Assembly: GCA_013360445.1 (NCBI GenBank)
Contig: JABWBP010000025.1
Location: forward strand, 1-64,000
Direction of reading: 5' to 3'
Length of the DNA: 64,000 nt
Source: Calditrichaceae bacterium
GTDB lineage: Bacteria; Calditrichota; Calditrichia; RBG-13-44-9; J075
In this document: positions 25,340 through 35,615 of the stretch, piece by piece
Numbering within the stretch: the first letter of the stretch is position 1
Layout of the letters: the number at the start of each line of letters is the position of its first letter
Translations under genes and position numbers: made by a program
Notes under the pieces: generated by a model
The model's database searches: none
Told to the model about the DNA's origin: nothing
The model's input: the letters and a program-made list of their open reading frames with translations, nothing else

Positions 25340-28300
25340 TCATTTGATCACCGCAAATTTCCCGATCTGCTTTCCCACGCCGGGCGAATCGAGATGGTAA
25401 ATATACACTCCATAAGCAATCTCCATCCCGTCGTCGGAGATCAGGTCCCAGGATTCCGCCCCGTTTTCCGCGGCGGTGTTGTGGGAAATGGTTTTGACCA
25501 GTTTGCCCGAGAGGGTGAAAATCCGGATGGTGCACTGGGCCGGCAGGTGGATAAAATCGATTTTGCGCTCCCCGCGGCCGGAGGAGAGCAGGTTTCTCCG
25601 CTCCCAGGAGGCGCTGGCGATATAAGGATTGGGCACTACCTTCACCGCATCCAACTGGGTTTTGGCGAGGGCGTTGTCCACCGTGGCGGCGCGAGTCATA
25701 AATTGGAAATAATCCTGCTCGTAAAAGGGGCGATAGGTTTTCAAAACAAACTTATCTCCCGGGCCGGGTTCCACCGGAGTCGCCGAGGGGCTGGCGGGAG
25801 GCCCATAGGTAATATCCCAGGAAAATTTATACCGCGAGGCGGTCGAATCGAACTCCAGAAGCCAGAGCGCGTCTCCCACGGTAAGGCCGCTGCTGTTATC
25901 ATTGTCCCGGATGATAAAATCGACTTGATGGTCCTGGCTGACGTTCCAAATGATGAACTTGACCGGGTACAGGGGCGCCAGGTTATTGGGATTCAGCGAG
26001 GTATCCACAAAATTTTCGTAGAAATTGATCTCGTAATCGGCCGGCCACTTCGCCGCGGTGGTGGCGGCGCCGGGGTGCGCGGTCACCCGGAATTCCAGGT
26101 TTCCGCTGTTGATCAGCCAGCCGGTTTCGAAGGGGTTTACCTGCACCAGGGTATCGTTGTCGATCCGCACGATGAAGCCGTCCACCGGCGGGCTGGGTCT
26201 ATCCGGCCCGAACTCGGTCGCATCGATATTGGCGGCCCGCAGGATGTTGGTATCGGGCAGCACTTCGTAAATATCATAGCTGACGGTTTGGTAATTGGGA
26301 ATGCTTCCGGTAGTATTGAATTGAACTTTGTAGGCAGAGCCTTCCCTGATCCCCCCCGGGGCAACGATTTCAACCGACATCGAGCCGCTTCCCAGGCCTT
26401 CGGTCACCCGGGAGAGGTCGCCGGAGAGGGTCGGCGGAATATACCCGGCCGCCGGGGCGTTGGGCGTCACCACCGCGCAGTTGATATCGATGAACTCGAT
26501 ATTGCCGGTAAAATTCTCATTGATGATTTTGGTGGTCTCGCTGGGCTGCAAACCGCTCTCCCCGAAGTCGGGATCGCCCTGGTCGTAAGCCACCAGCGCA
26601 TAATAATATTGCTGCCCGTTGACCACGTCTTCATCCACGTAAAAATGCTGCAAGCCGGTATCGTCCCCGCGGTAGAAATGCGCCCCGTTGATGCCTACCG
26701 GATCAGGACCCGTGATGCCGTCCACCAGGTCGAACTGGGCGATCGGTTTCCAGTACTTCGGCTCGCCCCGGGAATCGGTGATCACTTTGATATCCTGCCA
26801 CTCCGGCTCCCTGCTGCGATAAACCAGGTATCCTTCGAAGTCCTTGCGGGGATTCCCGGCGGAATCGGGCAGGAAACGGTCCCGCGACTCTTCCGCCACG
26901 TTATCCCAGAAAAGATACACTTTTTTGTCGCCCGGGATGGCGGTGAGGGTGGCTTTATAGGGCGGCTGGGCGAAATTGTAATTGGCGTTGTAGATCGCCT
27001 GCACGGTGCGCTTGTTGGTAATCAGGTCCTGCAGGTCGCTCCCGAACAGCAGCGCCATGGAAAAACGTTCCCGGTAGTTCTGGCGCAGCTCGAACGGCCC
27101 GGAGCCGAACAGCAAATGGATATTGGAGCGCTGCAAGGTGGTATCGAAATTCTGGTAGGTCATTCTGGACCACAACCCCTCGTCGTGCTTGGGCCAGCCG
27201 TTGCCGCCCCCGCCTTCGATCAGCCGGTAGATAGAAAGGCTGGTCAAACCGATCTGGTCGGATTCATCTTTGTCGGTTCGGTCGAAATCCGGCTCGCCGG
27301 GGGTGGGCTGGCCGTCTCCTTCGCCCTCGTCGGGGCCGTTGTATTGGCGGTCGAAGGGGCCGACGCCGTCTTTACCCAGGTCGTCGTTCAACGGTTCGGT
27401 TTGGGGATCCCAAACCCCGTTTCCGTTGAGATCGCTGTAAGCATTCCAATCCCCGTCATTATCGATGCCGTCATCGCGGCGCTCATCGGTCATTCCGTCT
27501 TCGTCGTCGTCAATTCCGTTGAAGGGATTGCCGGGGCTTTCCAGGTAAGCGTAGCCTAAGTAGCCCACCGGCCCCCAGTTGCCCGGGGTTCCCAACCCGT
27601 TGTCATCATAGCCGTAGGCGAGGTCCAACTGGGTATCGAAGGAGGCGTTATCGTCGCCGGAGTCGTTAGTGCCGCCAATCCCCACGTCGGTCAGGAATCC
27701 GAAAACGGTTTTCTGGTAAGTGCGGTCGGAGATGTTTACAATATCATAGTGCCAGAAAATGTTATCCTCGGCCAGCACTTGCGACCACTGGAAAGCGCGC
27801 ACTTCTACCCGCAATCCCAGGCCCCCGCGATTGTGGTCCGCTTCGATGGGGAAGAACTTGTACGGCTCCCGTTTCCACTCCCCGTCTTTGGCGTCATCGA
27901 TGACAAAGAAGGTTTCCAGGTCTGCGTTGGTGACCCCGCGGCCAAAGTAACCGTACCAGTAGGTGTAGTTATCGACGTAGCCGTCGCCGTCATCATCCTT
28001 GCCCGGTTCCCCGTCGATCTCCTTCATGTTTTTCCACAACTCCGGGGAGACGCCCATTTCCAGGAAGATCGGCGAAGGCCACTGTTCCGGCCAACTGGTG
28101 GGATCGTTGCTGATGGACGGTTTCAGAGAGCCGTCGCGCACGTAGCCGGGAACCGGTTCCCATCCCCAGGGTTCGCCGGTAATGGGGTCAAAATCGAAAT
28201 GTTCCCGGTAAGCAGCCTCCATGGGGGTGATGGTGAAAGTGCCGAATTCGTTGGTGACGGTCACTTCCGCGCCCACCAACAAACAAATCCCGTCCAAGTA

Positions 28301-28543
28301 GGAATGCCCGGTACCCTTGGGCCACTCCCCGGAGGGCTGATCCGGCCATTTGCCGATCTCGGCCTGGTTGAAATACATGGTGCGCACCAGGTTCCCGTCC
28401 ATAATCCCTTTCTTGCGATATTGAGAGTGCCCGTAGGCGTCCGCCCGGAAAGCGTCGATAACCGGCTGGGGGATTTGGGCAAAGGCCAACTCTGCCGCCA
28501 GCAGAGCCGGTATGATCAGTAGTTTCGAAACGCAATTAAGCAT
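25340..28543 (-). CDS. Large secreted protein partnering the TonB receptor
   Basis: This 1067-residue protein has a signal peptide (about 1-22) and a start supported by GGAGG. The middle carries Asp-rich calcium-type loops (DGEPGKDDDGDGYVDNYTYW, GIDDDEDGMTDERRDDGIDND), then Ig-like beta domains. The C-terminal region begins VVPNPYIASASWE and ends YIYHLDSPGVGKQIGKFAVIK, a FlgD/sorting-type fold. It is encoded 33 bp downstream of the TonB-dependent receptor. No SusD-like TPR lipoprotein exists in the locus, so this protein occupies the place a SusD would have. Surface exposure and glycan binding are inferences. Confidence 0.75.
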   Translation of the reverse strand: MLNCVSKLLIIPALLAAELAFAQIPQPVIDAFRADAYGHSQYRKKGIMDGNLVRTMYFNQAEIGKWPDQPSGEWPKGTGHSYLDGICLLVGAEVTVTNEFGTFTITPMEAAYREHFDFDPITGEPWGWEPVPGYVRDGSLKPSISNDPTSWPEQWPSPIFLEMGVSPELWKNMKEIDGEPGKDDDGDGYVDNYTYWYGYFGRGVTNADLETFFVIDDAKDGEWKREPYKFFPIEADHNRGGLGLRVEVRAFQWSQVLAEDNIFWHYDIVNISDRTYQKTVFGFLTDVGIGGTNDSGDDNASFDTQLDLAYGYDDNGLGTPGNWGPVGYLGYAYLESPGNPFNGIDDDEDGMTDERRDDGIDNDGDWNAYSDLNGNGVWDPQTEPLNDDLGKDGVGPFDRQYNGPDEGEGDGQPTPGEPDFDRTDKDESDQIGLTSLSIYRLIEGGGGNGWPKHDEGLWSRMTYQNFDTTLQRSNIHLLFGSGPFELRQNYRERFSMALLFGSDLQDLITNKRTVQAIYNANYNFAQPPYKATLTAIPGDKKVYLFWDNVAEESRDRFLPDSAGNPRKDFEGYLVYRSREPEWQDIKVITDSRGEPKYWKPIAQFDLVDGITGPDPVGINGAHFYRGDDTGLQHFYVDEDVVNGQQYYYALVAYDQGDPDFGESGLQPSETTKIINENFTGNIEFIDINCAVVTPNAPAAGYIPPTLSGDLSRVTEGLGSGSMSVEIVAPGGIREGSAYKVQFNTTGSIPNYQTVSYDIYEVLPDTNILRAANIDATEFGPDRPSPPVDGFIVRIDNDTLVQVNPFETGWLINSGNLEFRVTAHPGAATTAAKWPADYEINFYENFVDTSLNPNNLAPLYPVKFIIWNVSQDHQVDFIIRDNDNSSGLTVGDALWLLEFDSTASRYKFSWDITYGPPASPSATPVEPGPGDKFVLKTYRPFYEQDYFQFMTRAATVDNALAKTQLDAVKVVPNPYIASASWERRNLLSSGRGERKIDFIHLPAQCTIRIFTLSGKLVKTISHNTAAENGAESWDLISDDGMEIAYGVYIYHLDSPGVGKQIGKFAVIK

Positions 28544-28576
28544 GTATCTTTCCTCCGGGGAAGTTAAGACTCTAAG

Positions 28577-31270
28577 TTATAATCCGAAGCTCAATCCCAC
28601 CCGCACTTCTCGCGGCGAAGAATAGAAGGTAGGATTATTGATGTAATCGTCGATGGTATTCAAGCCGACGATATCGCCGGCGAATTTGGTGTTGTAGTCA
28701 TAACCGGCCCGGCCGCTGGAGCCGTAAACGTTCACCTCGTTCAAGCGGTCGAACAGGTTATAAATCAGGAGAAACGTGGTGACCTGGGCGCCGGCCACTC
28801 TAAAGAATTTATCAAAGCGCAAATCGAAGGTCACGGAGGGCGGCTTATTGCGGTCATTGCGGAAAGTAATATCCACGGGGTTGAAGAATCTATCCGCGGT
28901 ATAGGGAGTGCCGGAGCCGAGCCGCCCGGTCAGGCTGGCGTTCCAGCTTCTCTGAACGCCGGTGATGAGCGAAAAATTCAGGGTGGAGCGCTGATCCCAA
29001 TCCAGGCGAATGGTTTTTTTCTCGGTCTCGTTGGGCGGGTTGGTTTGATTGTCCTGAAACACCGATTGCGGATCGGAGGCGTTCCCTTCGGCAATCTGGT
29101 AAGTATAATCCAGCCGCGCTCCCCAGTTGCCGGAAAAACGCTTTTCCAGGCTTACAATTACCCCCCGGCTGTTTCCGTAATCCCGGTTTATGAAACGGGC
29201 GTATTTTTTCCCGTCGTAGGTCTCGATAATTTCCGTATCCACCAGGTTGCGGATGTCATTGTAGTAGGCCACCACTTCCATGGCCAGGTCGGTATATAAC
29301 ACCTGCCGCAGGCCCAATTCGTACTTGGTGGTGCGCTGGGGTTGAAGATCCGGGTTACCCACCACCACATCTAAAGAGCCGCTCTCGCCGGTGCTGCTGG
29401 CCACCTGGGTCTTGGTCACCCCGCCTTCATCATAGATTCCGCGATACAGTTGATCGAAGGGGGGAATCTGGAAAAAATGCCCGTAAGAGCCGCGGATAAC
29501 CCCGTTAGCGGAGATCGGAAAGGCTACCGCCAGGCGGGGGCTTAGTTGGGTTTTCACCGAAGCCTCTTTGGTTCCCGAGGGAAACAGGGGATTGAACAGG
29601 GGATTGCGCAGGTCTGAAGGCATGTCGGTATTGGGATTAAAATAATCGAAACGAACCCCCAGGTTGATGATCAGGTCCTGGTACTCCATTTTATCCTGCA
29701 CGTAGGCAAAAAACTCCCTGGGTTCTTTGGTATATTCGTCCCTGCCGGGACTTCCGAATTGCGGATAGACGATTTCATGCACGTTGGAGGTATCCTGGTT
29801 GGCGGCCCGGAAGATGGTATAGAAATTCTCCAGGGTATGGACGCGCGCTTCCGCGCCGAGGCCAATTTTATTCTCTTTGTCGAACTGGCTGGTTAAATCC
29901 CACTTCCCGATGTAGGTTTGGCTGGTTCGATCATAGCGGTCGTTTTGATTGCCCCCGGAACGGAAGGTATATCCGGAAGCGGGCTGGCCGCGCTCGGGAA
30001 TGACATAGCGAGGATCGTAGGGATTTTCGAAAACATATCCCTGGTAATTGCTCCAGTTCGCCGAGAATTTGAGGGTATGAAAAGTGCTCTTGGAAAGGGT
30101 ATGGTTGAAGCTCAAATTATGATGGTATTGTTCTTCAAAGAGGTCTTTAATGCCATCCGGGCTTAATTGAAATGCATGATCGTAACCGCGGCCTTCATAA
30201 TCCTGGTAAATAAGGGAGTAGCTGATCTTTAGCTGCGGGATCAGGTAGTAACTCAATTTCCCCTGCAGGGTAGCCCTCTGAAAGTCGTTCATGGCGACGT
30301 AGGCGCGGTCTCCGGAAGGAGAAAAGGGGTCGTTGTCCTCAATGGTATAGACTCTCTCGCCGTAGATGTTGCCGTCATCGTTAATATAGCGCCCGGAAAA
30401 GAAAAATTTGACGGCTTTCCAGAAGGGCAGCGGCCCGCTCAACGAGGCCTCCAGGTTTTGGAAGCCGGTACCGTCGATATTATCCAGATTGGGGTAAATC
30501 TCATCATGGGAGGTGACGTAGTTGCCGACGTAGCCGGAGACGCTTCCCTCCAATTTCGGTCCCCCGTCTTTGGTGACGATGTTCACCACCCCGGACATTG
30601 CCTGGCCGTATTCGGCGTTGAAGGTCCCGCTGATCACTTCCAATTCCTGGATGAAGGAATTTTCTACCTGCACCCCCACTTCATTGTAAAACGGATCGAT
30701 CACGGAGAGGCCGTCCACCATATAGGCAACTTCTCCTAAGCGGCCGCCCCGGAAGTGCCCGTCGATCACCCCCGCCTGGAGCTGGATAATATCGTTGTAA
30801 TCTTCCACCGGCAGGGCCCTGATCTCATCCGATGAAATTTTGACCTGGGTGGAGGTAACGTCCTTTTGAATGAGCGGGCGATCGGCCACTACCACCACCT
30901 GGGACCCCTGGATGGTTTCCGCTTTCAGCCGGGTATTGAGCTGGGTGGTCAGATCTACATTGACCTTGACGTCTTTGTAGCGCACCTCCTGGTAGCCCAA
31001 CATCTGGATGACCACGGTGTATTTGCCGGGAGGGATATTGAGCATGAAAAAGAAACCGTCGGCGTCCGTAGCGCCTCCGAAGGGATAGTTCTCCACATAG
31101 ACGTTAACCCCGGGCAACGGATCGCCGCTGGCCTCGTCGATAACCTGGCCGGCAATTTTACCGGTGGTGCCGGCCATTATCCGGCTTGAGAACGCCAGCA
31201 TCAGGAGGGAGAACAATATCAATGGTATAGTGCTAAAATAGTCGCGCTGCTTCAATGTCGATACCTCCAT
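28577..31270 (-). CDS. TonB-dependent receptor with carboxypeptidase-regulatory-like domain
   Basis: This 897-residue outer-membrane receptor has a signal sequence, a CarboxypepD_reg-like domain at about 36-118 (KIAGQVIDEASGDPLPGVNV), a plug domain at about 125-235 and a 22-strand barrel ending GLSFGL. It should take up oligosaccharides with TonB energy. The ATG at 31270 is given, but GGAGG lies just inside it, 8 nt before a TTG at 31255, so TTG may be the true start (MKQRDYFSTIPLILF, a cleaner signal peptide). It is the first gene of its own transcription unit, with promoter 31296-31324. Confidence 0.9.
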   Translation of the reverse strand: MEVSTLKQRDYFSTIPLILFSLLMLAFSSRIMAGTTGKIAGQVIDEASGDPLPGVNVYVENYPFGGATDADGFFFMLNIPPGKYTVVIQMLGYQEVRYKDVKVNVDLTTQLNTRLKAETIQGSQVVVVADRPLIQKDVTSTQVKISSDEIRALPVEDYNDIIQLQAGVIDGHFRGGRLGEVAYMVDGLSVIDPFYNEVGVQVENSFIQELEVISGTFNAEYGQAMSGVVNIVTKDGGPKLEGSVSGYVGNYVTSHDEIYPNLDNIDGTGFQNLEASLSGPLPFWKAVKFFFSGRYINDDGNIYGERVYTIEDNDPFSPSGDRAYVAMNDFQRATLQGKLSYYLIPQLKISYSLIYQDYEGRGYDHAFQLSPDGIKDLFEEQYHHNLSFNHTLSKSTFHTLKFSANWSNYQGYVFENPYDPRYVIPERGQPASGYTFRSGGNQNDRYDRTSQTYIGKWDLTSQFDKENKIGLGAEARVHTLENFYTIFRAANQDTSNVHEIVYPQFGSPGRDEYTKEPREFFAYVQDKMEYQDLIINLGVRFDYFNPNTDMPSDLRNPLFNPLFPSGTKEASVKTQLSPRLAVAFPISANGVIRGSYGHFFQIPPFDQLYRGIYDEGGVTKTQVASSTGESGSLDVVVGNPDLQPQRTTKYELGLRQVLYTDLAMEVVAYYNDIRNLVDTEIIETYDGKKYARFINRDYGNSRGVIVSLEKRFSGNWGARLDYTYQIAEGNASDPQSVFQDNQTNPPNETEKKTIRLDWDQRSTLNFSLITGVQRSWNASLTGRLGSGTPYTADRFFNPVDITFRNDRNKPPSVTFDLRFDKFFRVAGAQVTTFLLIYNLFDRLNEVNVYGSSGRAGYDYNTKFAGDIVGLNTIDDYINNPTFYSSPREVRVGLSFGL

Positions 31271-31295
31271 TGGATAGGTTCCAATGCCTCGTTAC

Positions 31296-31324
31296 TTTAT
31301 AAGAGAGCCTTTTCCGTTATCCAA
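31296..31324 (-). promoter_or_regulatory. Putative sigma-70 promoter of the TonB-receptor operon
   Basis: On the minus strand TTGGAT (31324-31319) and TATAAA (31301-31296) are 17 nt apart, placing the start of transcription near 31289. It overlaps the tail of the terminator that ends the upstream operon. Confidence 0.55.
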
Positions 31325-31359
31325 AAACGCAAGAGGACAGCGCGGGGCTGTCCTCTTGC
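31323..31359 (-). terminator. Intrinsic terminator after the CBM9-protein operon
   Basis: GCAAGAGGACAGC (31329-31341) and GCTGTCCTCTTGC (31347-31359) form a perfect 13-bp stem with a 5-nt loop. On the minus strand it is followed by GTTTTTGG. It closes the symporter 2 - PPIase - CBM9-protein unit and insulates the TonB-receptor unit. Confidence 0.8.
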
Positions 31360-31370
31360 AAATATTCACG

Positions 31371-33959
31371 TCACTTCATCAAGACCATTTTTTTAACCTG
31401 CACGAAGTCGCCCGCTTCAACGCGGTAGAAATAGATGCCGGAAGGCAGATTGCGGCCTTCGAAGCGAACCTGGTGCGCCCCGGGGGTCTGGTTTTCGTTT
31501 ACCAGGGTGGCCACTTTCTGGCCCAGGGTGTTATAAATCTGGAGTTTTACCGGGCCGGCTTTCGCCAGGGTGTAGCGGATGGTGGTTTCCGGGTTGAAGG
31601 GGTTGGGATAATTCTGCTCCAGTTGGTAGGTGTAGGCAATCGGGTCTTCGATATCACCGATTCCGACTACCACCTCGTCGCGCTCGCCGAGCCAGGTGTG
31701 CACCCAGAATCGAGGCGACTGGTAGGAAGTGTCGTCATTGTAGGGAGAGAGCGTCATAATCCCTTCCCGCACCCCGGTGCCGTCGCGGTCATTGATGGAA
31801 AAATCCCAGGGGATACGCATCCCTTCCACGGGAGTAAATACCTCGTCGCCGCCGGAGGCCGCGATGTCCGCCCAGGAAATTTTCGCTTCTACGATGTATC
31901 CCGGCAGCAGCGGTTTTGCCGCCCAGTGGTAGTTGGGGGAGGAAATTTGCATCAAAATATATCCCGCCAGGTTATCCACGATCAGTTGGTTGTGATTGAA
32001 GCGGAAATGATAATCCGGCGTGGCTCCCCGTTGATAGCCGGTATGCGGCGCGCCATGCCAGTTATACAGGCCGATGAACATGTCCGGACTGTCGTTTTCC
32101 CAACTGTTGATCGCCGAACTATCCACCACGTCATCGGTGACGTCGAAGGCGATATAGAGGTACTCGGCGTCCGCGGCGACGTAGGCTAACACCGACAGGT
32201 CATCGTCGCCGTTGATCGTGGTGTTGGTCACGATGTGAGCGCCTTCCGAAGGGAACATGCGCACAGGAACCACGTTGGCCCACTCGCTCAGGTCGCCGTC
32301 GGCGGCGAAATTCGCCGGGGCATCCAGGGAGATGGTGGCAATGCCCCTGGAAGTGTTGGTAGTGGGACTACCCGTGGCGGTCAGCACCGAGGCGTTGCCC
32401 ACGGAGTCGATCACCGTCACGGCGTAATAATAGGCGTACACCGAATCGCCCAGGGGACTGAAGAGCAAATGGGCAAAATTCTGGGTGTTATAGGGCACGC
32501 CTAACCAGGCCACTTCCACCCCCGGCGCGGTGACATCCGTGATGGGCGTTTCACTATAGTAAACATTGTATCTCGACTTCGGCTCGTTGGGCGGATCCAC
32601 CCAGGTGACCAGGTTGTAGTAACTGCCCGGCAGGGCTTGCAATAGCGTAACCGGATCCGGAGGGGTGAGATCGGTAGGGCGGCTGCCGTAACCGGTCATG
32701 TAATCGACCAGGAAGGTCCCGGTAGTTGTGGTGCCCTGGGCCAGGGCGACAAAGTCGATGGAGAAGCCCTGGATCTTGTCCCAATCCAGTTGCTGGTTGC
32801 CGGGCTGCCCCGCCCAGCCCGGGTTGCTGAAACCGGTGTTATCCGGGGCCGGGCCGTATCCCCGGTCCACCAGGGGAATCAGCAGATCATGCCAGCCGGA
32901 ATCCGATTCCAGAAGGGGGGGATTTTCATAGTACCAAACTTCCTGCACCCCTTCGCTGTAATCATGGAGCTGCAATCTCATAACGGTGTTGCCGGGAATG
33001 GAAGCGGGAATTTTGTTGTTGTACTTGAGGAGAATGTGGGAGTTTCCGGCGACGTCGCCGAAGAAATTGTCGGCGTTATAGATATAATTTACAAATCCGC
33101 CCCAGGGTTCGGGCGCCTCGATGGTCCAGTCGCACTGCAAAGAGGCGGTTCCTTCGACAAAGTTAACGGTATTGTCCGATACCACAATATTGCTTATCCC
33201 GGTTCCCGCCTGCACGAAATGAGTATCGGTTGCGGCGTCATCGAACTTGTGGAATACGGTATTGCGGTCTTCCACCAGGGTCAGGTGATCCCAGGAAACG
33301 TTCCCGCTGGCGGTAGAATCCGGAGCAATGGGCACCGCAGTCCATTCAATGCTGTAGCCGACGATGCGGTTCAAATCTAACTTTTCGTTTCCGGTCTGGC
33401 CGCTCCAGCCGGGCAGGGAAAAGCCCTCGTCATTGGGGGCGCTGCCCACCGCGTTGGGAATTTCCTGCAAGGGGATGAGCAGTTCCGTCCAACCGGCGGG
33501 GCTGTTGTAAACATCCGGGGTCTGGAAATACCAGTCTTCCCAGTCGCCGCTGGTGCCGGTGTTTCCTTCGCCGGCCTCGTGCAGCTTGAAGCGCATTTCT
33601 ACCGGCCCGGTTACGGAGGAAGGAATGATATTATCAAAGCGCAGGCTCAGGAAATTATGGGTCGAGAAGTCGTAATACCCTTCTTCTACCGGGCGGGTAT
33701 GAATAAGCTGTAAAAATCCACCCCAGCTCTCGGAGGTGTACACCTTCCAGTCGCAATTCATCGCCGCGGCTCCGGAGAACGGGTTGCTCGGATCATCCGT
33801 CAAGTTACAATATGCATGAGGCGTTCCGAGCGCCGTACCCAGGAGATCGAACATTGAGTCCGCTGCGGCAGTGTCAAATTCGTTGACCACAATTTGGGCA
33901 TTTGCGGTCAAAAAACCGGCAAATACCATTGCAGCAACAACTCGAAGCCATTTAGACAT
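31371..33959 (-). CDS. Secreted glycan-binding protein with CBM9-like and sorting domains
   Basis: This 862-residue protein starts at ATG 33959, behind GGAGA. It has a signal peptide (MSKWLRVVAAMVFAGFLTANA), then two similar beta-jelly-roll domains (about 25-215 and 220-420, each containing ...CDWxxxxxEPWGGFxxYIYN/ESWGGFLQLIH-like and GFSLPGWSGQ/GFSNPGWAGQ segments). A short fibronectin-like stretch follows. Then comes a CBM9-like domain at about 560-770 (DGDLSEWANVVPVRMF...EYLYIAFDVTDDVVD), and a sorting domain (NYPNPFNPETTIRYTLAKAG, ending KKMVLMK). CBM9 folds bind glycan reducing ends or act as surface-associated domains. It is probably a surface glycan-binding protein of the locus. Confidence 0.8.
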   Translation of the reverse strand: MSKWLRVVAAMVFAGFLTANAQIVVNEFDTAAADSMFDLLGTALGTPHAYCNLTDDPSNPFSGAAAMNCDWKVYTSESWGGFLQLIHTRPVEEGYYDFSTHNFLSLRFDNIIPSSVTGPVEMRFKLHEAGEGNTGTSGDWEDWYFQTPDVYNSPAGWTELLIPLQEIPNAVGSAPNDEGFSLPGWSGQTGNEKLDLNRIVGYSIEWTAVPIAPDSTASGNVSWDHLTLVEDRNTVFHKFDDAATDTHFVQAGTGISNIVVSDNTVNFVEGTASLQCDWTIEAPEPWGGFVNYIYNADNFFGDVAGNSHILLKYNNKIPASIPGNTVMRLQLHDYSEGVQEVWYYENPPLLESDSGWHDLLIPLVDRGYGPAPDNTGFSNPGWAGQPGNQQLDWDKIQGFSIDFVALAQGTTTTGTFLVDYMTGYGSRPTDLTPPDPVTLLQALPGSYYNLVTWVDPPNEPKSRYNVYYSETPITDVTAPGVEVAWLGVPYNTQNFAHLLFSPLGDSVYAYYYAVTVIDSVGNASVLTATGSPTTNTSRGIATISLDAPANFAADGDLSEWANVVPVRMFPSEGAHIVTNTTINGDDDLSVLAYVAADAEYLYIAFDVTDDVVDSSAINSWENDSPDMFIGLYNWHGAPHTGYQRGATPDYHFRFNHNQLIVDNLAGYILMQISSPNYHWAAKPLLPGYIVEAKISWADIAASGGDEVFTPVEGMRIPWDFSINDRDGTGVREGIMTLSPYNDDTSYQSPRFWVHTWLGERDEVVVGIGDIEDPIAYTYQLEQNYPNPFNPETTIRYTLAKAGPVKLQIYNTLGQKVATLVNENQTPGAHQVRFEGRNLPSGIYFYRVEAGDFVQVKKMVLMK

Positions 33960-34078
33960 AACCAGTCTCCTTTGGTTTAATAGATGTTGATTAAGTGAAG
34001 CACCAGGTTTTTTAAGCGGTCGCCACGGCGCCGCGGTAATTAATTTTTCGTACCGGGGCAAGCATCATCCTGCCATTC

Positions 34079-35587
34079 TTAATAAAACAATTCCCGGGTA
34101 ACGATCTTTACCGGGTTTTCCTCGATCAGCGCGCCGGCATCGGGGATTTTGGAAGCGAGCATTGCCCTGTCCAGCGAAACCCGGTATTTTTGAGAGAGTT
34201 GTTCCGCCTGCTCTACTTTGAGCGCGGCTAACTTGTAATCGAGAATCAGGTTGCGAACTTGTTCATCATCCAAACGGTTGGCGGCAGCGGCGTTGACCTT
34301 TTCGAAATTGGGCTTGGCCTTGAATTGCCGGATTTCTTCTTCGGAAACGGTTAAGCGGGCCTGCTGAAGCTCCAGCCAGCGGCGGGATAAGATTTCATCT
34401 TGCTGGATTTCGATCTCTTTGCGCACTTCCGGCGCTTGGTGCAATCCTTTTTCATAAGCGCGTTTGGCCAGGTACTGATTGCGCACCACCACCCCGACGG
34501 CGTCTTTTAGCTCTCCGGCCATGGCAACCTTCGGGCGCAAACCGGCGGGCATGTTGGCCAGCTTGTCTAAAAAATCTCCCACGGTCAGGAAACCCTCTTT
34601 GTGGGTAATCAGCACTTCATTCTGCAGGTCTTGCAGGCTCAAACGGGTCTGCTGAATTTCCCCGTTGCTGACGTAAACCGGCAACGGATCATCGGAAAAC
34701 TTGGGGCGAACCTGCCGGGAGAACGCTTCCGACATGGCGAAAAAGACTTGCGGATTGAGGGCCAGGTTTTTATCGCGCATCAAGCCCTTGATATAGGCGT
34801 TGGCCAGCCCGGCGGCCCGGCGATCAAAGATGGTTTTGCGGATTTTGCTCTTTTTCTCCGCGAAATCCATTTCGGACCTGAACTTTTCCACCCGGCCGTA
34901 AAGCAGTTGGATTACGAAATAGCCCCTGTCGATCTTGACCGGCTCGTGCACCTCCCCGGGCTTCATATCGAAAATAAACGCTTCGACGGCGGGGTCCATT
35001 TCTCCGAAACTGCGCAGCTCGGTAGTACCTTTGTAGTCGGCGGCATCCGAAAGCAGCAGATCATCGAATGAAGCATTCCTTAACCGGCCGGCGTACTCCG
35101 CCGCTCTAAGGGAATCGGGCGTGAAAACGTAGTTATACTGCACTTTTTTCTTCAGCTTTTCATAGGCGGCCTGGTATTCATCCTCGCTGATATGAATTTT
35201 AGAAGCCACCTCCTGCAAATAGAGGGCTTTGATCATTTCTTTTTCCCGGATGAATTGCAGGTAAGCCGCCACGTCCGGTTCCCGATCCAGGCCCTGCTCG
35301 CGCGCCGCCAGGGCAAACAGCTTTTCATGAACCAGGTATTCCAATTGATGGTTGTAAGCCTCTTGCCGGGTCAACCCCCTCCCCCACTTCGGATTCAGCT
35401 CGTAACTTCGCTGAAGATGCTGCCAGTCGATCCGGCGATCACCCACCGCGGCAAGGATATCCGGTTCCGCCGGGCGGCGATCCGAACAACCGGCCCAAAT
35501 GAGCGCAGCGGCAAAAACCGGCAGGCATAGGGCAGCGAGGATATATGGTATTTTCCGTTTCACAGGGTTACGCATGATTTTTATCAT
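34079..35587 (-). CDS. Peptidyl-prolyl isomerase lipoprotein (parvulin/SurA-like)
   Basis: This 502-residue protein has a lipoprotein signal (about 1-33, ending ALIWAGC with the lipidated Cys). A SurA-like N-terminal helical region is next (LTRQEAYNHQLEYLVHEKLFALAAREQGL), then a parvulin-type PpiC domain around 150-240 (AADYKGTTELRSFGEMDPAVEAFIFDMKPGEVHEPVKIDRGYFVIQLL). It is followed by a long helical chaperone-like C-terminus. It probably helps fold or chaperone the outer-membrane and secreted proteins of this locus in the periplasm. It lies between symporter 2 and the CBM9 protein in one operon. Confidence 0.85.
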   Translation of the reverse strand: MIKIMRNPVKRKIPYILAALCLPVFAAALIWAGCSDRRPAEPDILAAVGDRRIDWQHLQRSYELNPKWGRGLTRQEAYNHQLEYLVHEKLFALAAREQGLDREPDVAAYLQFIREKEMIKALYLQEVASKIHISEDEYQAAYEKLKKKVQYNYVFTPDSLRAAEYAGRLRNASFDDLLLSDAADYKGTTELRSFGEMDPAVEAFIFDMKPGEVHEPVKIDRGYFVIQLLYGRVEKFRSEMDFAEKKSKIRKTIFDRRAAGLANAYIKGLMRDKNLALNPQVFFAMSEAFSRQVRPKFSDDPLPVYVSNGEIQQTRLSLQDLQNEVLITHKEGFLTVGDFLDKLANMPAGLRPKVAMAGELKDAVGVVVRNQYLAKRAYEKGLHQAPEVRKEIEIQQDEILSRRWLELQQARLTVSEEEIRQFKAKPNFEKVNAAAANRLDDEQVRNLILDYKLAALKVEQAEQLSQKYRVSLDRAMLASKIPDAGALIEENPVKIVTRELFY

Positions 35588-35615
35588 CTTTTCTGCGCGT
35601 TTTGATGCCGGTTCC

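Noticed and set aside
24213-31270. SusCD pair
   Set aside because: The TonB receptor has no SusD-like lipoprotein next to it; the 1067-residue neighbour has no TPR helical SusD pattern and no lipoprotein signal.
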